The notes beneath the pieces were generated by a model, which had not been told where the DNA came from, ran no database searches, and worked only from the letters and a program-made list of their open reading frames with translations. Source: Stomoxys calcitrans (Eukaryota > Arthropoda > Insecta > Diptera > Muscidae). Taken from it: a stretch of 64,000 nt of DNA. Position 1 is the first letter of the stretch, and each line of letters begins with the position of its first letter. The position numbers were made by a program, and so were the translations under genes. The stretch covers positions 178,172,944 through 178,236,943 of the forward strand of contig NC_081555.1 in assembly GCF_963082655.1 (NCBI RefSeq). Direction: 5' to 3'. Positions 11,622 to 24,000 of this stretch are shown piece after piece.

Positions 11622-11696
11622 CTCCAAGTCCACAAACTCACGAGTGAGTTCATCCCATTCATTGGCCAATGTGTCAATGTTGTTGTTATTGCTCAT
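11622..11696 (-). CDS. TMEM120-like protein, exon 1
   Basis: ATG at 11696 opens 25 codons beginning MSNNNNIDTLANEWDELTRE and ending DLE, followed by donor GTAAGC at 11621. Together with exon 2 it matches the N-terminal coiled coil of TMEM120 proteins, whose human members share the pattern EW.EL..EF..L. TMEM120 proteins are multi-pass nuclear-envelope/ER membrane proteins linked to lipid metabolism. In Drosophila I recall a TMEM120 gene (CG32795) beside white, which would make this conserved synteny; that is from memory. Confidence 0.8.
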
Positions 11697-13289
11697 AGTT
11701 CTTCCCGTGGCGGCGGCAGGGCAGAATACCGTAATACACGAGACGATAAAAAACAAAACCAATTGACCTTAGTCAATGCAGGTGTCACACTTCCAAAAGC
11801 CAGCCAATAGCAGACTGGGCTTTTTGTTGGTAGTTAGGTAGGTTGGTTGGTCGGTTGGTATGTAACCCAGAAAGAGGGGCTTGAACTCTCACCACTTATC
11901 GCAGACTAATCACTTTTTCGGCGGGGGGTATGGGGATGTATGTAGTTAGTAGGTAAGACGACGTAGCTTGTTGAATAATCTGCCTGTGATGTGTTCCAAA
12001 AACAAAAAAAAAAAAAAAAAAACACACACACACAAATGTACCCACAAAAGTGCATGTGTAAGTGAATTTTTGGTTAAAACAATTGGTTGTCGTCGTTAGA
12101 CATGCGGAGGTGGCGTTGAACAGAGAAATGGAAAAAACAAACAGTAGAGATACAACTATTAAACACAAGCAGAGAGACACAGACACACACACACACACGC
12201 ACATGCATAGATCCACGTAATATTACAACACGTGCATATTAGTGGGATATAGAATTAAAACGTGAAAATTCTCTAATTTTGTTTTTCAGTCGCTCGAGCT
12301 ACGCTATTTGTCATTGCAACATCACCACCCAACCCAACAATGTTGTGTATTTTACCTTGTCCGTCCCCTGAACGCGCACAACACAATTTAATATGATCGA
12401 CGGGCGAGCAATACTATTTTTGCGCTTCTATTGGATGCGAATTGAACATAGAACCGAACCAAAACCGGGCAGTAGACGCGCGCTGCGATGTATTCCCCAA
12501 CGGTGCACTTGGTTGAAACTAACTATCGGATGGTGGCGGTGTACCTTTAAGCAAATGAAAAACAATTGTACCTACTACTGTCAAATGCCGCTGCTGCTGC
12601 TTCTACTTTCCTTTACTTCGCCCTGTTGATTTGCAAATAAAAACCGACTGAGAATGTCTGAGGAGAGTGAGGCGAAAAATTTCTTATTACTTTTGCGTAG
12701 CTTGCTTGATTAGATTAACAAAAAAAAAAGTTAGTTCGTACAAGATTGATAAAACAAAAGCAGCATTTTGTTGGTTTTCTTGTCACGGTGTGCCTGTCTT
12801 CTCACCTCTCGCTATGGCAATCATCCGAAAATAAAACGCAGCTAGGGGAGAGCAACAACAAGAACAAAAAGCTTTGCTTACTTGCATTAACACAAACGCC
12901 GCACCGCTCTTCTCACACTCACAGAAAACACAACAACCGAGGCCGAGGGAGGAAATATCGAAAGTTATTATGGGGGATATTAGCCCAAAAATCAATTCAC
13001 TCGAACTTGCCACGCATTGGTTTTTCAAATTCTTTGTCCCTATGCATATGAACTGTATTTTTTTTCTTTCACGTATACGAATGGCCGGTGTTTTTATTTT
13101 CTCCTAGCTGCTTTCTAACAGCTGCTTTGATTCTGCCAAAGAGTTCACAGGCGCTATAATCACCACAAGCGACGGCGTCAGTATGTTGTTGGTTTGCGAA
13201 AAACATTTTTATGGGTTCACATTTGAAGATTTATCGGCAGCTTATTTTAAAAATGTTGCCAACCATATCTAAAGCCAAAGAGAATTTAA
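11697..13289. other. Upstream region of the TMEM120-like gene, mostly single-copy
   Basis: This region lacks the DINE-type elements that fill the rest of the window. It has an A run followed by a CA microsatellite (12004-12033), a CA run at 12183-12200 and CTG repeats near 12590. It should contain the TMEM120 promoter. Several short open frames exist, but none resembles a known protein. Confidence 0.4.
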
Positions 13290-13640
13290 AAAGGTGGTCT
13301 CACGCATGACATAATTACCAGGTAGTGTACCGTAAACAGCTGAGTACAATTTTTTCTCGCGAAGTGCACTATCTGTCAACGAGTTTTGGTTCTGTGTGAC
13401 TGTACACAATACAAAAAATGGCTCCAAATAGCATAATACACAAAATCAGAGTTGCACTAATCACTGATTTTGACAGATTGTGCACTCAATATTTTGTTGT
13501 TGGGCAACTTCGACTACCTGTAAATGAATATATCTTGGTGCGGAGGACCTGTAAAACTATTGAATGGGACACCAAGTATTTTGGGACCATCTGTTCGATA
13601 GCCAACAAACCTTACGTTTAGCTTAGCGACATAACTCTGT
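13290..13640 (+). other. Unassigned short open frame region (13418-13621)
   Basis: An open frame of 67 residues beginning MAPNSIIHKIRVALITDFDR is preceded by AAAA and followed by TAG. I do not recognise the product. The stretch also begins with the motif AAAGGTGGTCTCAC that recurs at 21375, so it may be part of a mobile repeat and not a gene. Confidence 0.2.
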
Positions 13641-13737
13641 CCACTTTTCACACACCGATAACCTTATTTTGATATTCAATTCCTTCAGCCTTAGTGTAGA
13701 GATTCCAGTCGGGCGCTGCTGGTGACTCGCTCAAGAA

Positions 13738-13890
13738 TTTAAATCGGGAGATCGGTTTATATGGGAGCTATATCCAAATCTGAACCGATATGACCCATTT
13801 GAATCCCCAACGACCTACACCATTATAAGGTATCTGTGCAAAATTTCAAGCGGCTAGCGTGGTTTCGACAGATAACATAAAATGTAAACA
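13738..13890 (+). mobile_element. DINE-like type A fragment
   Basis: Contains ATCGGTTTATATGGGAGCTA and the 3' block CAAAATTTCAAGCGGCTAGC that precedes the GTCY tract in full copies. Both ends are missing. Confidence 0.65.
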
Positions 13891-14119
13891 ACCAACGTAT
13901 GGGAGAATGTAAACAAAGAGCAAGTTGCCATCCTCAATGTCGAGTACTGTCAAAAATTCAAAAAATTGTATGTTTGTATTAAATCATGTTTACACTAATC
14001 GTAAATCTAGATTTGTGAGATTTCAGAAACCTGGAGGATAGCAACGAGATTTCCCATACATTTTCAGTGTTAGCAAATCTTTTCGAAAGCAACTTTTCGA
14101 AACATCTGACATTTTCTAA

Positions 14120-15770
14120 TTTTTTTTCTATCAACCAACACGCAGGGGATGTTCCCTATGAATGCAGTGCATTGCGTTGGCGAAAAGAAAATTAGGAATT
14201 GGAGGGGAGAAAAGGATGTAGTGTTTATTGACATTTGTCTTAAATCTTTGGATGTCAAAGTGGGTGGGAAAAACATTAGCTGGAAGTCGATTCCACATAC
14301 GAACGGTTCGGGGGAAATAAGATTTCTCTCTATAATGCATTGTGCGGTCTGTTGGCCAATCAATCACAAACGGGTGGGAGTTCCTAGAATGTCTAGTATT
14401 CCTGACAAACATCCTTACATCAGGAATAAGAAGACAAATATCACACGAATACACACCATAAAAGTACCGATAGAACAGCGCCAAACAACCCACATTGCGA
14501 CGATGTTCAAGGGAGGCAATAGAGTTGGATACCCTACTGTCCCCAATCAACGCCATTGCTCTCCTCTGTACACAGTCCAGTAGGTCCAGGGATGATCTTG
14601 AAGCTGCGGTCCATACATGTGAGTTGTACTCCATTTTCGGCCTTGCGAAAGTGATGTAGATGTTAAGAAGATCAGACGGAGTGAAGTAATTCTTGCACCG
14701 TTTAAGGAAGCCTAAACACTTGAATGCTTTTTTCGACACTCCAAACAAATGTTCAGCCCAACGAACATCACTTTGTATTTTCATGCCCAGAACATCAACA
14801 GCTTCTGATTGCTCAACATATACACCGTTGATAGACAAAGATGATCGTAATGGGTCAGCGATCGTTTGTGTGACAACAAGCAGCACTGAGTCTTCCGTGC
14901 ATTGAAATCTACTCGATTCATTCGACCCCACTCAGAAATGGCCAACAAATCCTGGCAGAGTGTATCGTCCATAACCCGCCTCTCGTCCTCAATCTCTCGC
15001 AGACTTGGAGATTACTGTCATCTGCAAATGAGTAGATGGGATTCGATGTCTGACCCAACAGATCGTTGATGAATATAAGAAAAAGAGAAGGAGAAAGAAC
15101 AGAGCCCTGGGGTACACCTGCGGTCAATTTATGCTCATTGGATGAGAACCCATTTATAACGACTCGAATAGTGCGATCTCTGAGAAAGCTCGAAATAAAT
15201 CGAACGAAGTCATTACTGACACCAAATGCGACAAGCTTTGATAGTAGTGCACCGTGCCAGACCCTATCAAATGCCTTGGAGATATACAGAGCTACAACCT
15301 TACTCTCACCAAACAGGTGGATTGAACGATATCAACGTTCCGAAAGCGATGCCCGTAGAGCGATGTCTGCTGAACCCATACTGTTGGTTGCTAAGAAGGC
15401 CATTAGACTCTAAATACCTCACAAGATGGTGATTAACCATGCTCTCCATGACCTTGGAGAGAGTGGAACATATCGCGATTGGCCGATAATTCGCAGGGTT
15501 GTTGGCCCACCCTTCTTGGGTATTGACTAAACCTTCGTAACCTTCCAACGTGCCGAAAAGATTCCCGCACGGTAGGCAAGCTTGAAAATGTTGCGTAATG
15601 GACGAGCAAGCGTCGAAGAACAGCCGCTCAAGACAAGTGTTGATATGATATTCGTGCCCGGGGATTTATTTACATCCAGTTTCTCAAGAACCCTTTTAAC
15701 TCCACGAGTTCGAAAAAATATTTGGGGCATGACGCCAGATATATTTTCTCAAATCAAGTGGATTTGGGCT
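14120..15770 (-). pseudogene. Dead CR1/jockey-like non-LTR retrotransposon (reverse transcriptase)
   Basis: On the minus strand, broken frames give RT motifs in correct order: KLDVNKSPGTN near 15690, NPANYRPIAICSTLSKVMES near 15500, QYGFSRHRST, AFDRVWHGALLSKL near 15240, GVPQGSVLSP near 15110 and the FADD catalytic box near 15025-15017. A 266-codon frame follows (14931-14131), with the thumb/C-terminal pattern LDCVQRRAMALIGD and LEHRRNVGCLALFYRYFYG. At least three frameshifts separate the pieces, and the endonuclease part is absent. The clade is inferred from motif style. Confidence 0.82.
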
Positions 15771-15983
15771 CGAGTGTAAACGTGGTTTTAGAAGGAAGTG
15801 GGATTTTAACTTTAGTTTTAAATGTAACGGCTTAGGTTGAGTTGGCAACGCAAAATAAGTTAGCATACCGAAATTCACCACTGTCAGAGTTGCATTGTTT
15901 GTTTAAAGTGACTGTTACAAGTTGTTAATTTAAATGATAGTCTGGTGAATATAATTCATAATTTTAAATACTACTACTACTAA

Positions 15984-16246
15984 ATTTCCCATGAACATTC
16001 CATTAAGAAACAGGGGAAATTCTCTCATATCAAAGTGCATCTCTTTTTATGCTGAGTCCGAACGGCGTGCTGCATAGCGACACCACTTGGTAGAAAAGTT
16101 TTAACATGGCAAGATACCTTACAAATGTAGCCAGCATTTGTTAGGGGATAACCACCGCTGAAAATTTTGTCGATGTTCACGCCGGGATTGGAACTCAGGC
16201 GTTCGGGTCCATAGGCGGACATGCTAACCTGTGCGCCACGTTGCCC
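15984..16246 (-). mobile_element. tRNA-derived SINE, copy 2
   Basis: Minus-strand order: tRNA-like head with GTTAGCATGTCCGCCTATGG and a degenerate B box, then the body CACGCCGTTCGGACTCAGCA, ending CATGGGAAATTTAG. It parallels the copies at 19914 and 37601. Confidence 0.75.
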
Positions 16247-16274
16247 TTCCCTCCTTTTAAATACTTGTTCCCTT

Positions 16275-17335
16275 TTTGAGACCCTCCACCATAGGATGGG
16301 GGTTTACTAATTTGGTGAGCTCCAACAAAGTATATATACTTTTGATCGTCTTGACATTCTATATCGATCTAGCCGTGTCCACCTGTCTGTCCGCCTGTCT
16401 CTCTGCCAAAAGGACACAAACTTTAATAGGCCTTACTTTTGTGTAGGTCGGTTGGGATTGTAAATGGGTAATATTGTGCTATGATTTGATGTTACTGCCA
16501 TATAAAACGGTCTTGGAAGACCTGAAGAAATTGACCTCCCCTGGGAAGCCAGAGTAGTTCTGACTCAATTACGTTCCGGTAGATGCAGTTGCCTCAACTC
16601 CTACAGATCAAGGATTGATGCCGACGTGCAAGATGTATGTCCCGATTGCAACGGAGACCGCACGATACACGTCACCTGTTTAACAGTCCAGCCAGGCCCA
16701 GCACCCAATCTTAGTCACAGAGTTCCTGGGTCTTGACACTCAACAGAATCAAGCAGACGAAAGATAGAACACAACAAATCTTGGATCTTGACTTCTTGAG
16801 CATTTAGAGGGCTCAATTCTTATCCAATTTGGCCAAAATTTTGTTTTAGGTGTTTTGTTTTAACTTTTAACAACTGTGTGAGATATGGTCTAAATCGGTT
16901 CATAACCTGATATAGCTGTCTTATAAACCAATCTCGGATCTTGACTTCTTGAACCCCTAGAGGGCGCAATTATTATCCGATTTGGCTGAAATTTAGCATG
17001 AAGTGTTTTGTTTTGACTTGCAACGTCTGCGACAGGAATGGTCTATATCGGTTCGTAAACCTCAACCAATCTCCAGATTATACTTCTCTAGCCTCTAGAG
17101 GGCGCAGTTTTTATCCGGCTGAAATCGTTCTCAATGACATCTAATATGGTCTCCAACATCCAAACCAAGAATGCTCTGAATAGGTCCATAGCCTGATGTA
17201 GCTCCAATAGCATAGCAGTTCTTATCCTTTCTCCTTTGTTTGCCTATAAATAGATACCGGGCAAAGGATCATGACAAATGCGATCCATTGTGGAAGGTAT
17301 ATAAAGTTTCGGTCCGGCTAAACTTAGCACTGCTG
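16275..17335 (-). mobile_element. DINE-like type A element, reverse orientation
   Basis: Left end ACCCTCCACCATAGGATGGG, then a TATATA box, GATCTAGCCGTGTCC and a short GTCY tract. The interior has repeat units with CTAGAGGGCGCA, and the right end is GAAGGTATATAAAGTTTCGG followed by the type A terminus. A non-LTR fragment (16510-16790) is embedded in it. It ends within 50 bp of the white polyadenylation signal. Confidence 0.85.
16510..16790 (+). mobile_element. Jockey-type non-LTR 3' fragment
   Basis: The plus-strand frame reads VLTQLRSGRCSCLNSYRSRI, then DVQDVCPDCNGD, a zinc-binding C-terminal tail found in fly non-LTR elements, and then EFLGLDTQQNQADER. It is inserted in the surrounding type A element. 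Confidence 0.6.
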
Positions 17336-17384
17336 TCATTAAAAACCGCTTGACTTAATTAAAAAAACAAATGTGTTTCAAACT

Positions 17385-17390
17385 TTTATT
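17385..17390 (-). terminator. Putative white polyadenylation signal AATAAA
   Basis: Read on the minus strand, AATAAA lies about 80 bases after the white stop codon, in a short A/T-rich 3' untranslated segment. A DINE-like element begins within about 50 bases downstream, so the 3' UTR is probably short. Position and motif are seen; use is inferred. Confidence 0.55.
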
Positions 17391-17469
17391 TTGGTCCAAA
17401 ATAAACAAAAAATCCAATTATTTACAACAATAGAAAATGAATGGATGGAATACATGTACCTCCTCCAAA

Positions 17470-18084
17470 TTACTCCTTACGACTGGCACGCCATCTCAAG
17501 GCCAAATAGGCAGAAATTCTAAATATCAAAATTAAGACAATCAAGCCCAGAAAATCCAAGGGGAAATTGCTCTCCGAGAAATTCAAAGTTTCCAATATAA
17601 CTTTGCCCGAACTGGGGCATGTGGTATTCGTTGAAGTGCAAGTGATTTCACCCGGTTGAACATCGGCCCACTGATTGATGAGCAGACCTTCATTGGCATA
17701 ACGGAACCAGGAGAAATACGAGAGCCATTTAAAATAGACCGGCACCGAACCGGAATTCAAGAAGAAACCTCCAAACAACAGAAATGGTATGGTCACAGGA
17801 GGTCCCACCGACAAGGCCATTGAGGTGGATGAACTGGCACACGATATGAGGTAACCAAATGAGGTGGCCACATTTGCCACCAGCGTTACCAGAGCCATGG
17901 CGTTCAGGAAGTGCGTTAAACCAGCACGAAGACCAATCATGGGATAGGCTATGGCAGTGAACACAAAGGGTACAACCAAAAACAAGGGCAGTTCAGCAAT
18001 TGTCTTTCCCAGGAAATAGGTGTCACAGCGATACAGGCGACTGCGTGTTTCCCGCATGAAAACCGGCAACTCGGAAGTGAAAAC
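17470..18084 (-). CDS. w: white exon 7 (membrane domain and C-terminus)
   Basis: The exon opens [20 protein letters not shown] and ends with a basic tail RASRKE before TAA, matching Drosophila RARRKE. It holds the remaining membrane helices and the large extracellular loop, with cysteines in [13 protein letters not shown] and likely N-glycosylation sites. The 63-bp upstream intron ends TTTTTCATAG. Confidence 0.97.
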   Translation of the reverse strand, partial: VFTSELPVFMRETRSRLYRCDTYFLGKTIAELPLFLVVPFVFTAIAYPMIGLRAGLTHFLNAMALVTLVANVATSFGYLISCASSSTSMALSVGPPVTIPFLLFGGFFLNSGSVPVYFKWLSYFSWFRYANEGLLINQWADVQPGEITCTSTNTTCPSSGKVILETLNFSESNFPLDFLGLIVLILIFRISAYLALRWRASRKE

Positions 18085-21000
18085 CTATGAAAAAGAAGGT
18101 GGAGGATTATAATCGAATGTGGATTTCGTTTGTATAGAGCAACTTACATTGATGACAGCGAAAACATTTTGAAAGGTCATATTGGTGAGAAAGAGAAAAA
18201 TAGCACCGTTTATGTTCATGACGCCCACCTGGGTCAGAGGTTGGTTTAAGAAAATTAAGCCAATCAGTATGGCAACCATCTAAAAGAAGAATTTAAGAAA
18301 AATATGACGAACTGCAAATTAAAGAAATGTTTGATAAAATTGTGAAGAAAGTTTTGTTAATTTTTTCAGAATAGTTGGTTCTAGGGAAAATAGTACTGCT
18401 TATATATGATCAAATATTGTACAAAAATATCCTACGAAAATTGAATTTCGATTTATTTATAGATCAAATTTATATGAAAATTTAGTTTTTGGTGCAATTT
18501 AATATAAAAATATAATTTTGATAAAATTGTACTAAACTTTTCTAATTTGTATAAAATTTCCTAAAAAAATCAATTTTTTAAAAATTATTTAAAATCAATC
18601 CCATGCAGCGCATTGAACCGTTGGAGTCAGCCAGGGACTGCCGCCTCGTCCTGGGGGGTCAGCAGGTCACAATAAATAAGTTAATTATGAGAGGTCACAT
18701 TGACGAAGTTTTGGACTTTATGGTAGATGCAATTTAGGAAAATAAATTGAACACTGACACCTGCAACGTGAACGTTAGTAAACTGCAGAGAAAGAGATAT
18801 ACATTCAGGGTTCACTAAAGAAGGTTAGGTTAATTACCCAACTGATGGAATTTTCCAATTCTGGAGTTGTATCCAAGTCTCATTAAGAGGTCAAATGCTT
18901 TCATACCGGTTTATATGAGAGCTACATCAGGTTATATACCGATTTGGATCAAACTTGGCACAGTTGTTGAAAATTAAAACAGAACACCGCATGCAAAAAT
19001 CGGACAAAAATTGCGGCTTGTAAGGGCTCAAGAAGACAAATCGGGAGCTATATATATCAGGTTATAGACCGATTTTAACCTTAGTTGGCACAGTTGTTAG
19101 AAGTCATAAGAGAACACTATGTGCAAAATTTAAGCAAAATCGGATGAAAATTGAGGCTTCCAAGGGCTCAAGAAATCAAATCGGGAGATCGGATTATATG
19201 GGAGCTAGAGCAGGTTAAAGACCGATTTGGACCGCACTTAACACAGTTTTTGAAGGCTTTCAGGGGCTCAAGAAGTCAAATCGGGAGATCGGTTTGTATG
19301 GGAGCTATACCAGGTTATAGACCGATTTGGACCGTACTTGATACAGATATTGAAAGTCATAACAGAACACTACATGCAAAATTTCAGCCAAATCGGATGA
19401 AAAGTGGGGCTTCCAGGGGCTCAATAAATCAAGTCGGAAGATCGGATTATATGGGAGCTATACCAGGTTATTGACCGATTTGGACCGCACTTAAGACAGT
19501 TTTTGAAGACTTCCAGGGGCTCAAGAAGTCCAATCGGGAAATCGGTTTATATGGGAGCTATATCAGGTTATAGACCGATTTGAACCTTAGTTGGCACAGT
19601 TGTTAGAAGTCATAACAGAACACTACATGCAAAATTTCAGCCAAATCGGACAAAAATTGCGGCTTCCAGGGGCTCAAGAAGTCAAATCGGGGGATCGGTT
19701 TCTATGTGAGATATACCAGATTATAGACCGATTTGAACCGTACTTGACACAGATGTTGAAAGTCATAACAGAACACTACATGCAAAATTTCAGTCAAATC
19801 GGACAAAAATTGCGGCTTTCATGAGCTCAAGAAGTCAAATCGGGAGATCGGCTTATATCGAAGCTATATTCAAATCTGAACCGATATGGCCCATTTGCAA
19901 TTCCCGATGCGAATGCAAATTTTGCCCATGAACATTCCACTAAGGAACAGGGGCAAACTTCTCACATATCAATGAGTGCAGTCTGATTCAAGTTTTAAGC
20001 TCAATGATAAGGGGCCTACTTTTTATAGCCGAATTCGAACGGCGTGCCGCAGTGCGACACCTCTTTGGGGAGAAGTTTTACATGGCAAAGTACCTCACAA
20101 ATGTTGCCAGCATTAGGAGGAGAAAACCACCGTTGACAATTTTTTCTGATGATCTCGCCAGAATTCGAACCCAGGCGTTCAGCGTCATAGGCGGACATGC
20201 TAACCTCTGCGCTACGGTGGCCTCCCCAACGACCTACATTAATATTTTGTATCTGTGCAAGATTTCAAGCGGTTAGCTTTACGCGTTCAACCGCTATCGC
20301 GATTTCGACAGACGGACGGACATGGCTAAATCGAATCAGAATGTCGAGAGGATCCAGAATATATATACTTTATGGGGTCGCTGATCAATATTTCGAGGGG
20401 TTACAAACGGAATGACTAGATTAGTATACTCTCATCCTATGACGGTGGGTATAACTAGAATGTCAATTAGGAAGTATCTAGAAATTTGACAGGCTAGTGG
20501 GAATTTGCGCAACCAACCCCCACAGGGTTGTATCGTTGTTGTTGGGCAAGTATTAAGTCACTTGCCCACTTCTTAATTGAACCATTTATACATCTGGTAT
20601 ATATACACAGCCAGTTGGTAGTTGTGCTTCAATTATTCTCATGACTCAATTATTAAAAGGTTGTCTCATGTCATGTGCCATGTAAGACCCTAAACTCAAA
20701 AATTTGTGCATGTGTGAGAGCGAGCAAAATTTTGAGTGTTTGGTAATTGAGAGCTTGCAAATTTCTACTGGAGGTCCCAGCAGAAATTTGGGGTATTGAA
20801 CAACACTTTAATGAAAACCAGCTGTTTGTTCAAATAAATGGCAAAAGAGAGTAAAGGCAATTTTCACCCTCCCGCAATTTTTTACTGGAAGAGTATGCGG
20901 TTAGACCTAATGTGTGTTTGTGTACTCAAAAATTTGTGCAAATTTGCACAAATCGTTAGTGGAAGTTGTTCGCGTACTTTATTTGCCAGCAAAAGAGAGC

Positions 21001-24000
21001 GGGAGAGTGCATGAATGCTAGCAAAATTTTGAGAGTTGTGTAATTGGGAGCTGGCAAAATTTCTACTGAAGGTTTTTTTCCCAGCAGAAATGCATCGCAC
21101 AGATGTTTTATGAGGAACTGCTCTTCGGTGCCTACTCTCCTGCAAATTTTCACAGATATATTTTTACTGGAAAAGTACGCGAACAGACCTAATACCATCA
21201 AATATGGCCGCCTATCAACAGTTATTCACCCGAGATATCCTCTAGTTGTTCAGCCATAAGTCATTTCTCCCTGGTAAAATCTGGTACTGACTTCATTCGC
21301 AGCGAAAATGCCTATTAAATTATTGCGAAATCCGACGGCCTCTATTCTTTGCCATAGAACCAAGGTGGATTTAAAAAGGTGGTCTCACGCAAACAGCTGT
21401 TGACTGCCGGCCAGGTTTGACAGTATTAATGAGTCGACTTTTGTTTACATTCTCTTTGCTATCATCTTCTTTCTCGCGTATTCTCTGCTCCTGTACGCAC
21501 ACGTTTACACACACCCACACGAATTTCGTTGCGTGTGTTGGCAAAATGTCGATCAGCTCGATGCCAAGATGGCGGATTGTTGTAGAAATGAGACCACCTT
21601 TAATGGTTTTGTCTTGCCAGAACAAAAACAAAAGTCAAACAACCAAACACAACAAAGACACCATCATCACCATCAAACAGAGTTAATTGGTGCCCATTTC
21701 GTGAGAATTTATTTACATTGGCAATCAATTGAAGCGAAATTTCTATTGGCGCGGTGACATGTCGCTAATATTTTCCTAGAACTCAGTATCACTTCTATGG
21801 AATGGGTTCGCATTTTCTTTATCACAATTTTTTGATACCCACCACCAAAGGATGGGGGTATATTCATTTTGTCATTCCGTTTGCAATACATCGAAGTATC
21901 CATTTTCGACCCTATAAAGTATATATATTCTTGATCAGCGTAAAAATCTAAGACGATCTAGCCATGTCCGTCCATCCGAATGCTCGTCCGTCTGTTCGTC
22001 TGTCTGTTGAAATCACGCTACAGTATTTAAAAATAGAGATATTGAGCTGAAACTTAGCACAGATTCCTTTTTTGTCCATAAGCAGGTTAAGTTCGAGGAT
22101 GGGCTATGTCGGACTATATCTTGATATAGCTCCCATATAGACCGATCCGCCGATTGAGGGTCTTAGGCCCATAAAAACCACATTTATTATCCAATTTTGC
22201 TGAAATTTGGGACAGTCAGTTGTGTTAGGGCCTTCAATATCCTTAATTAATTTGGCTCAGATCGGTTCAGATTTGGATATAGCTGCCACATAGACCGATC
22301 TCTCGATTTAAGGTTTTGGGCCCATAAAAGGCGCATTTAAATATAATCCGATTTAACTTAAATTTGACGCAGTATTAGGCTTCTCGATATCCGTGTCGTA
22401 TATGGTTCAGATCGGTTTAGTTTTAGATATAACTACAACAAGTAAAACCGTGCTAAGTTCGGCCGGGCCGAATCTTATATACCCTCCACCATGGATCGCA
22501 TTTGTCGAGTTCTTTTCCCGGCATCTCTTCTTAGGCAAAAAAGGATATAAGAAAAGAGTTGCTCTGCTATTGAAACGATATCAAGATATGGTCCGGTTCG
22601 GACCACAATTAAATTATATGTTGGAGACCTGTGTAAAATTTCAGCCAATTCGTATAAGAATTGCGCCTATTGGGGCTCATGAAGTAAAATAAAGAGAACG
22701 ATTTATTTGGGATCTGTATCGGGCTATAGACCGATTCAGACCATAATAAAGACGTTTGTTGATGGTCATGAGAGGATCCGTCGTACAAAATTTCAGGCAT
22801 ATCGGATAATAATTGCGACCTCTAGGGGTCAAGAAGTCAAGATCCCAGATCGGTTTATATGGTAGCTATATCAGGTTATGAACCGATTTGAACCTTATTT
22901 GACACAGTTGTTGAAAGTAAAAATAAAATAGGTCATGCAAAATTTCAGCCAAATCGGATAGGAATTGTGCCCTCTAAAAGCTCAAGAAGTCAAATCCCAA
23001 GATCTGTTTATATGACATCTATATCAGGTTATGGACCGATCGATCAACCATACTTGGCACAGTTGTTGGATATCATAACGAAATACTTCGTGCAAAAATT
23101 CATTCAAATCGGATAAGAATTGTGCCCTCTAGAGGTTCAAGAAGTCAAGACCCAAGATCGGTTTATATGGCAGCTATATCAGGTTATGGGCCGATTTGAA
23201 CCATACTTGGCACAGTTGTTGGATATAATAACAAAACACGTCGTGCAAAATTTCATTTCAATCGGATAAGAATTGCGCACTCTAGAGGCTCAAGAAGTCA
23301 AGACTCCAGATCGGTTTATATGGCAGCTATATCAGGTTATGGGCCGATTTGAACCATACTTGGCACAGTTGTTGGATATAATAACAAAACACGTCGTGCA
23401 AAATTTTATTCCAATCGGATAAGAATTGCGCACTCTAGAGGCTCAAGAAGTCAAGACCCAAGATCGGTTTATATGGGAGCTATGTCAAAACATGGACCGA
23501 TATGGCCCATTTACAATACCAACCGACCTACACTATTAAGAAGTATTTGTGCAAAATTTCAAGCGGCTAGCTTTACTCCTTCGGAAGTTAGCGTGCTTTC
23601 GACAGACAGACGGACGGACGGACAGACGGACGGACATGGCTAGATCGACATAAAATATCACGACGATCAAGAATATATATACTTTATGGGGTCTCAGACG
23701 AAAATTTCCAGTAGTTACAAACAGAATGACGAAATTAGTATACCCCCCATCTTATGGTGGAGGGTATAAAAAAGTATTTGGTCGATATAGCTGCTATGGG
23801 GCATAAGTAATGAATTTTTCACCGGATTTTGACAAAAGGTGGTTTACATATATACGGGATGTGGTGGGTATCCAATGTTGGAGCCGGACGAATTTAACGC
23901 CTTTTTACTTGCTGGACTTACTGTGGTTTGTATCAGGCGAACTTTAACCAATAACGGCTCCTTCAATGTGGAAATCCAAGACCGCCATATAATTGCACGG

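Larger units (their letters stand above)
18280..23921 (-). other. white intron 5, 5.6 kb, repeat-filled
   Basis: Lies between exon 5 (ends 23922) and exon 6 (starts 18279). It holds a type A array, a SINE, a 0.3-kb direct duplication, a short inverted-repeat segment and a nested pair of DINE-like elements. No exon-like sequence was found in it. 18300-18890 is A/T-rich without recognised features. Confidence 0.9.

Noticed and set aside
14149..14583. 144-residue plus-strand frame
   Set aside because: It lies antisense to the reverse-transcriptase frame, which has clear motifs.
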